NCBI GenBank assembly: GCA_015057705.1
Contig: SVDU01000015.1
Coordinates: 1 to 64,000 of the forward strand
Length of the DNA: 64,000 nt
DNA from: Paenibacillaceae bacterium
GTDB lineage: Bacteria; Bacillota; Clostridia; Lachnospirales; Lachnospiraceae
Direction of reading: 5' to 3'
How positions within the stretch are numbered: position 1 is the first letter of the stretch; the number at the start of each line of letters is the position of its first letter. This document shows, piece after piece, positions 59,505-64,000 of the stretch. The notes beneath the pieces were generated by a model. The model did no database searches, was not told where the DNA came from, and saw only the letters and a program-made list of their open reading frames with translations. The position numbers were made by a program, and so were the translations under genes.

Positions 59505-59760
59505 ATAACCCTCCTTTGTAGAATATTAAATGTATCATAATTGATATATTTCAATAATATATAAGTGATATATATCAGATTACACTAATTTTATAACATT
59601 AATTTTAGTAAGTGTCAATTTACCAAATATACTAAAAGTAAGGATGAATATTTGTGAATAATACCCAAAAACGGATATGAAATAGAATTTGAAAATGAAA
59701 AAGAGTTGTTATATAATTAACATGTATTTTAATTAATATATATCATGGAAGGGAGCAAAG
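59505..59760. promoter_or_regulatory. Divergent control region of the adh-dctPQM operon and gntR
   Basis: A perfect 12-bp palindrome TGATATATATCA lies at 59566-59577, and ATATATATCA recurs at 59736-59745, just before the gntR ribosome binding site. A further TATCATAATTGATA lies at 59533-59546. The gntR promoter is TTGAAA (59689-59694)-17-TATAAT (59712-59717). The arrangement fits operators of the adjacent regulator covering both genes. Confidence 0.6.
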
Positions 59761-60510
59761 ATGGGAAAACAGGAGATTCAGACAAGCCTGGCTGCGGATA
59801 AAACAGTGTATGATTTTATAGGCAGAAAGATCCTTGATCTTCATATTAAGCCGGGAGAAACGATAAATATAAATGAACTTGAGAAGTTTTTAAATGTAAG
59901 CCGTTCTCCAATTCGTGATGCATTAATACAGCTGGAAAAGGAAGGGCTTGTGGTAACAATCCCAAAGAAAGGAACCATTGTTTCGAAGATAAATGCTGCG
60001 CGTGTAAAGGATGAAAGATTTTTACGTTCCTGTATTGAAGAACGTGTGGTAGAAGAGTTTCTGGAAATCTACCAGGAATCCGATTTAGAAGAGATGAGAG
60101 ATGCAATGAAAGCCCAGGAGAGAGCCATCAAGCTTTTTGATGCCAGAGAGTTTTTGGTTTGGGATGATATTATGCACAGCGTACCATTTAAGGTAACAGG
60201 CCATCAGTTTTGCCTTAATACCGTATTAAACATGTCGGGACATTATTCACGGATCCGGCTGTTATCTTTATCTGATATGGCAACGTTAAACCAGAATATG
60301 GAACAGCATAAGACAATGATTGAATTAATAATTAAAAAAGATACCTCCCGTTTAAAGACATTAATTCAAGGGCATATCACCAATAAAGAATCGGAGTTTC
60401 AATCTCTCCTCAACAGATATCCGGATTTATTTGAAACGGATATTCCTACAGCGTCAAATGAGACCAATATCTGGGAATCAGATTTTTTAAAACAAAAGGA
60501 TTTTTCCTGA
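59761..60510 (+). CDS. GntR family regulator (FCD domain)
   Basis: A 249-residue regulator. The N-terminal winged helix has VYDFIGRKILDLHIKPGETININELEKFLNVSRSPIRDALIQLEKEGLV and PKKGTIVSKI. The C-terminal FCD-type ligand domain follows with RSCIEERVVEEFLE and the metal-binding His residues in MHSVPFKVTGH and MSGHYSRIR. GAAGGGAG upstream. It is divergent from a dehydrogenase/TRAP operon that it presumably controls, its effector being the transported acid or a product. Confidence 0.9.
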   Translation: MGKQEIQTSLAADKTVYDFIGRKILDLHIKPGETININELEKFLNVSRSPIRDALIQLEKEGLVVTIPKKGTIVSKINAARVKDERFLRSCIEERVVEEFLEIYQESDLEEMRDAMKAQERAIKLFDAREFLVWDDIMHSVPFKVTGHQFCLNTVLNMSGHYSRIRLLSLSDMATLNQNMEQHKTMIELIIKKDTSRLKTLIQGHITNKESEFQSLLNRYPDLFETDIPTASNETNIWESDFLKQKDFS

Positions 60511-60614
60511 TCCGGTGCTCTTTTTATTACGGATTAATAAATGCTAAAATATTATTGACAAAGAAGCAGGCACGCCAGAGGATATGCAAACAGAAGAATA
60601 ACAGGAGGTTATTG

Positions 60615-61094
60615 ATGGAGACCTATATTTTTTACGGACTGGCATTGATTGGATTGGGTTTCTCTTTTTGGAAAGATAAGGAAAAGACGAAGAACGCCCT
60701 TAAGAAGTCATGGAAATCATTGAAGAATATACTGCCTCAGCTGTTGACTATGATACTTTCAATCAGTGTGCTGCTCGCTTATTTAAACACCAGTCTGATA
60801 TCCAGACTGATCGGAGGAGAATCGGGATGGGGTGGGGTTGTGATTGCAGCTGTAGTCGGCTCTATTACCATGATTCCGCCTTTTGTGGCATTTCCTACAG
60901 CGTCCATGCTTCTTAAGGCAGGTGCGGGGTTTATGCAGATTGGAGCGTTTGTATCCACACTCACTATGGTAGGAATTGTTACGATGCCGGTTGAAATGAA
61001 GTATTTTGGTAAAAAAATGACTTTATACCGGAATATACTGGCGTTTGTTTTCTCGTTTGCTGTAGCATTTTTAATTAAGGGGGTGACAGGGTGA
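60615..61094 (+). CDS. Permease, N-terminal half (PF03773-like)
   Basis: A 159-residue membrane protein with about four TM segments: METYIFYGLALIGLGFSF, LLTMILSISVLLAYLN and MIPPFVAFPTASMLLKAG. It resembles one half of the permease family that includes ArsP. The start follows GGAGG by six bases; the open frame runs 20 codons further with no support. The next gene, one base away, encodes a matching second half. Substrate unknown. Confidence 0.75.
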   Translation: METYIFYGLALIGLGFSFWKDKEKTKNALKKSWKSLKNILPQLLTMILSISVLLAYLNTSLISRLIGGESGWGGVVIAAVVGSITMIPPFVAFPTASMLLKAGAGFMQIGAFVSTLTMVGIVTMPVEMKYFGKKMTLYRNILAFVFSFAVAFLIKGVTG

Positions 61095-61095
61095 T

Positions 61096-61620
61096 ATGAA
61101 ACGATACCGGTATGCTATTTTAATGCTATTTGTGATAGGAATAATAATGTCATATGACCGTCAGGCGGGATTATCGGCCGTAAGCAATGCGGGAATGCAG
61201 TTAAAACAGATGTTTTTTGTTATTCCCCCAATTTTTCTGCTTCTTGGTCTGTTGGATGTGTGGGTGCCCAGAACAACCATGGTTAAATATATGGGAGAAG
61301 GGTCTGGAATAAAAGGCATATTACTGGCTTTTTTAATTGGGTCAGCAGCTGCAGGGCCACTCTATGGAGCGTTTCCGGTGGCAGCAGTCTTTATGAAAAA
61401 GGGAGTAAAATTTTTAAATCTCATGGTCTTTATCGGCGCATGGTCCACAACAAAAATACCTATGCTTATGTTTGAGATTGAATCTCTGGGATTAAAATTT
61501 GCCCTTACCAGACTTGCTATTGATATACCCGGAATTATTCTGATTGCATTCTTACTTACAAAATTAATATCCAAAAGGGAAATGGAAGAGATTTATAAAA
61601 ATTCTGAAATAATGGCATAA
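61096..61620 (+). CDS. Permease, C-terminal half (PF03773-like)
   Basis: A 174-residue membrane protein with about five TM segments (AILMLFVIGIIMSY, MFFVIPPIFLLLGLLDVW, GILLAFLIGSAAAGPLYGAFPVAAVFMKKG). It complements the preceding gene to make a full two-domain permease. Both halves carry a matching Gly/Ala-Ala-Pro (or Pro-Pro) signature, so they are internal-duplication relatives encoded as two genes. Confidence 0.75.
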   Translation: MKRYRYAILMLFVIGIIMSYDRQAGLSAVSNAGMQLKQMFFVIPPIFLLLGLLDVWVPRTTMVKYMGEGSGIKGILLAFLIGSAAAGPLYGAFPVAAVFMKKGVKFLNLMVFIGAWSTTKIPMLMFEIESLGLKFALTRLAIDIPGIILIAFLLTKLISKREMEEIYKNSEIMA

Positions 61621-61680
61621 TCAAGTACCGGACTTGGTTTTTTGGAATAGTATAAACCAAAAAGGTTGAGAATTGAGATT

Positions 61681-62490
61681 ATGGGTTATTATATCACTGT
61701 TGACGGAAATGTCAATATTTACGTGGAAGATTTAAATCCGGAATGCGAAAATACCATCCTGTTTCTTCATGGCTGGCCGGGGAGCCTTAAGCTGTTTGAG
61801 TACCAGTTTGATGTGCTTCCGGGTATGGGATTTCGCTGCATAGGGATTGATACACGGGGATTTGGAGATTCGGATAAGCCTTTTTGCGGATATGACTACG
61901 ACAGACTTGCAGATGATGTAAGGGAAGTAATTGATGCATTGGGATTAAAAAATATCACCCTGGCGGGTCATTCTACCGGGGGTGCCATAGCAATCCGGTA
62001 TATGGCAAGGCATAAGGCGCACGGTGTATCAAAACTGGCTTTGTTTGCCGCCGCAGCCCCGAGTCTGGTAAAACGGCAGAATTTCCCCTATGGAGTTGAT
62101 GTGCAGACGGTGACGGATATTATAAACGGAACTTATGAAGACCGGCCCAATATGCTAAGAAACTTTGGAGATATATTCTTCTTCCAGCATTTAACCGCAC
62201 CATTTTCGGATTGGTTTTTCCAGGTGGGACTGCAGGCAGCCGGCTGGGCAACAGCAAAAGTTGCAAATACATGGATTCAGGAGGTTTTGTTCCAGGATCT
62301 GACAGAAATTTGTGTACCAACTCTGATTATTCATGGAATCCATGATAAAGTAGTACCCTTCCAGTTAGGGGAGATTCAGCATCAGTATATTAAGAATTCA
62401 GTGCTTCTGCCATTTGAATTCAGCGGACATGGCGCGTTCTATGATCAGAAGGATGAATTTAATCAGGCATTGGCAGAGTTTGCAAAGTAA
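61681..62490 (+). CDS. Alpha/beta hydrolase
   Basis: A 269-residue hydrolase. TILFLHGWPGS forms the oxyanion region, AGHSTGGAIAIRY has the nucleophile Ser, the acid is in IHGIHDKVVP, and the His in EFSGHGAFYDQ. It is like haloperoxidase/proline-iminopeptidase relatives; substrate unknown. ATG 61681 is chosen; TTG 61666 five codons earlier is possible but has AAAGG too near. It follows the permease pair by 60 bp. Confidence 0.8.
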   Translation: MGYYITVDGNVNIYVEDLNPECENTILFLHGWPGSLKLFEYQFDVLPGMGFRCIGIDTRGFGDSDKPFCGYDYDRLADDVREVIDALGLKNITLAGHSTGGAIAIRYMARHKAHGVSKLALFAAAAPSLVKRQNFPYGVDVQTVTDIINGTYEDRPNMLRNFGDIFFFQHLTAPFSDWFFQVGLQAAGWATAKVANTWIQEVLFQDLTEICVPTLIIHGIHDKVVPFQLGEIQHQYIKNSVLLPFEFSGHGAFYDQKDEFNQALAEFAK

Positions 62491-62506
62491 TTATGTTAGC
62501 ATAGAT

Positions 62507-62559
62507 AACAGGACAATTAGAAGAAAGGAACGGTTTTTTTCTTCTGTTGTCCTGTTTTT
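62507..62559 (+). terminator. Terminator after the alpha/beta hydrolase
   Basis: AACAGGACAA-TT-AGAAGAAA pairs with TTTCTTCT-G-TTGTCCTGTT and ends in TTTT. A long, strong stem. Confidence 0.9.
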
Positions 62560-62616
62560 CTATGATTTTTTAAGATACTCTGAATTATATGTCACGGGAA
62601 TTAATGCTCATCACCA

Positions 62617-62645
62617 TTCACAAATTCTCTTATATGAGGTATAAT
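62617..62645 (+). promoter_or_regulatory. Promoter of the wall-binding protein gene
   Basis: TTCACA (62617-62622), a 17-bp spacer and TATAAT (62640-62645), 60 bp before the ATG. Confidence 0.7.
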
Positions 62646-62704
62646 GAGGTTACGTATACAATTTTGTACTGTATTATAAGAGATAGAAAGGTGAGGGATG
62701 CTGC

Positions 62705-63652
62705 ATGAATATGAGGAAAATTATGGCACTGATGCTAACGGCGGCATTGGTTACAGGGGCAAACTGTACCACTGCATCAGCTGCTTCCAGAAAGAAGATC
62801 ACTACAGTAAAAATGACGGTAACGGCGGATATTGTGTTGGGAGGAAACATTTCTGAACAGCAGGCAGAAGTTACGGTAAAAGGCGATAAAATTGAAGTTG
62901 ATCAGTGTGAATTTATCAATGACGGTTTCCAATGGTATGAAAATGATGTTCCAAGACTGGAAGTAACCATGCACTGTCAGGATGATTATTATTTTGACAC
63001 TAAGGATGGAAGTTATACCATTGAGGGCGGGACTTATGTAAAGCAGAAAAAGGAAGATTATAACCAGACTGTGATTGTTACCATAGATTTACCTTCTGCA
63101 GGCGAATTTACGCAGCCAGTCAGCTCCTTAAACTGGACCGATGGTCATGTGGCAAACTGGTCAAAGAGCGTGGGAGCAGGAAGCTATGAAGTTAAGCTTT
63201 ATCGTGATGGAAAAGGTGTAGGAACGGCAAAAACAACGGATCAGACAAGTATGGAGATGGGAGCCTTCCTGACAAAAGAAGGAAACTACACATTCCAGGT
63301 TCGTACTGTAAATGTAAAGAATCAGCAGAAAAAAGGCAATTGGGTAGAGTCTTCACAAAACTTTGTCAGCGGGGAACAGGCCAAGTCCAATTTTATAAAC
63401 TATGCAGGCAGCTGGAAGCAGGATCAGACAGGCCGGTGGTATGAAAATGGAGATGGCAGCTACTCAAAAAACAACTGGCAGAATATCAACGGAAAATGGT
63501 ATTTCTTTAACGCGCAGGGATATATGGCAACAGGCTGGATCGACTGGAATGGGAAACAGTATTACTGTGACACACAGACTGGACAGATGCTTACGGATAG
63601 TACGACTCCTGACGGCGCCAAAGTCGGTTCTGACGGAGCTCGGCTACCTTAA
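62705..63652 (+). CDS. Secreted protein with choline-binding-type wall repeats
   Basis: A 315-residue protein. Signal peptide with AMALMLTAALVTGAN-like core, cleaved after ASAAS-type residues (about 27). A beta-rich middle (residues 35-225) of unknown fold follows, including NWTDGHVANWSKSVGAGSYEVKLYRDGKG, a fibronectin-like part. The C-terminus has two cell-wall repeats: GKWYFFNAQGYMATGWIDWNGK and QYYCDTQTGQMLTD. The repeats bind choline- or wall-polysaccharide in relatives. ATG 62705 has AGGTGAGG eight bases upstream. Confidence 0.85.
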   Translation: MNMRKIMALMLTAALVTGANCTTASAASRKKITTVKMTVTADIVLGGNISEQQAEVTVKGDKIEVDQCEFINDGFQWYENDVPRLEVTMHCQDDYYFDTKDGSYTIEGGTYVKQKKEDYNQTVIVTIDLPSAGEFTQPVSSLNWTDGHVANWSKSVGAGSYEVKLYRDGKGVGTAKTTDQTSMEMGAFLTKEGNYTFQVRTVNVKNQQKKGNWVESSQNFVSGEQAKSNFINYAGSWKQDQTGRWYENGDGSYSKNNWQNINGKWYFFNAQGYMATGWIDWNGKQYYCDTQTGQMLTDSTTPDGAKVGSDGARLP

Positions 63653-63669
63653 AGATGGATCATATTTGC

Positions 63670-63696
63670 ACGGGCTGCATATTGCAGTCCGTTTTT
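63670..63696 (+). terminator. Terminator after the wall-binding protein gene
   Basis: ACGGGCTGCA (63670-63679) pairs with TGCAGTCCGT (63683-63692) through one G-U, followed by TTTT. Confidence 0.9.
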
Positions 63697-63741
63697 AATG
63701 CAAAGGAAACGGATTGCCGTGTGGCAGGACGTGGAAAATAC

Positions 63742-63770
63742 TTGTAGAATGAGGAATTCTATCATATAAT
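63742..63770 (+). promoter_or_regulatory. Promoter of the ComEC-like gene
   Basis: TTGTAG (63742-63747), a 17-bp spacer and TATAAT (63765-63770). Confidence 0.7.
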
Positions 63771-63791
63771 AACACGAAGGAGCAGATGGAA

Positions 63792-64000
63792 ATGACAACA
63801 TATATGGCTGGAAACAAAGGAAAAAGGATTCTGGCACTGGCAGCTGTTCTTTGTATGATTTTTCTGACTGGGTGTGTATATAAAGCAACCGGATCAGATG
63901 ATTTAAATACTGCTGTGCTAAATGAGACTGATGATCAAAAGACTGGCTTTGGACTGGCTGCACATTTTATTGATGTAGGTCAGGGTGACAGCACCCTGAT
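63792..64000 (+). CDS. ComEC/Rec2-related MBL-fold lipoprotein, truncated by the window edge
   Basis: The visible N-terminus has a lipobox (FLTGC near residue 28) followed by a linker, then HFIDVGQGDSTLI. That last motif starts the metallo-beta-lactamase domain of ComEC-type proteins, here without the membrane channel domain. Such solo domains are common secreted nucleases or hydrolases in clostridia. ATG 63792 has AAGGAG nine bases before it; ATG 63786 is an alternative. The rest lies beyond the right edge. Confidence 0.75.
   Translation, partial: MTTYMAGNKGKRILALAAVLCMIFLTGCVYKATGSDDLNTAVLNETDDQKTGFGLAAHFIDVGQGDSTL

Overview
The window reads as a chromosome segment of a low-to-mid GC member of the Clostridia, most likely family Lachnospiraceae. 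The evidence is the gene order around the replication origin, clostridial promoters (TTGACA/TATAAT with 17-bp spacers), AGGAGG-type ribosome binding sites, and lineage-typical families such as DUF3881, DUF4446, a choline-binding-type wall protein and a Cna-B adhesin. The species cannot be named from this alone.

Layout. Positions 1-436 hold tandem promoters and a boxA-like leader of an rRNA operon that runs off the left edge, plus tRNA-Ser(GCT). Positions 433-4550 (minus strand) carry plsC, the two-subunit fumarase, an Rrf2 regulator and a CNNM/HlyC membrane protein. Positions 4702-13613 (minus) are the replication operon dnaA-dnaN-yaaA-recF-gyrB-gyrA, with DnaA-box clusters on both sides of dnaA, so the origin looks bipartite. 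Positions 14072-17387 interrupt the usual dnaA-rpmH junction with an ECF transporter S component and a decayed sugar-utilisation locus (GH43, ABC permease and a six-hairpin glycosidase, all broken). Positions 17636-28022 (plus) hold rpmH-rnpA-yidD-yidC-jag-mnmE-mnmG-rsmG, three perfect parS sites, soj-parB and a DUF4446 gene. Positions 28055-36885 are mixed metabolism: type II pantothenate kinase, adhE, PadR-flavodoxin, an MBL hydrolase, a DUF3267 protein and NudC, with further gene remnants between them. Positions 37370-52732 are one 5,120-residue LPKTG-anchored Cna-B/SpaA-type surface protein. Positions 52751-64000 carry gdhA, a DUF3881 gene, tRNA-Arg(CCT), a TRAP transporter with a zinc alcohol dehydrogenase and a divergent GntR regulator, a split permease, an alpha/beta hydrolase, a wall-binding protein and the start of a ComEC-like lipoprotein.

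How it works together. Left of the origin, genes on the minus strand move with the fork; right of it, plus-strand genes do, so the leading-strand switch falls within about 13.6-17.6 kb. DnaA boxes, the DnaA-trio element and parS lie within 14 kb of each other, which gives a compact initiation and segregation region.

Most unusual points: (1) tandem 51-bp hairpin repeats in both spacers of dnaN-yaaA-recF, whose ends supply the ribosome binding sites of the next genes; (2) the giant adhesin with a duplicated four-domain block; (3) three deletion or nonsense-damaged carbohydrate loci; (4) parS sites that also look like intrinsic terminators; (5) a consensus promoter followed directly by a terminator ahead of gdhA; (6) an alpha/beta-hydrolase pseudo-enzyme lodged between parS sites.
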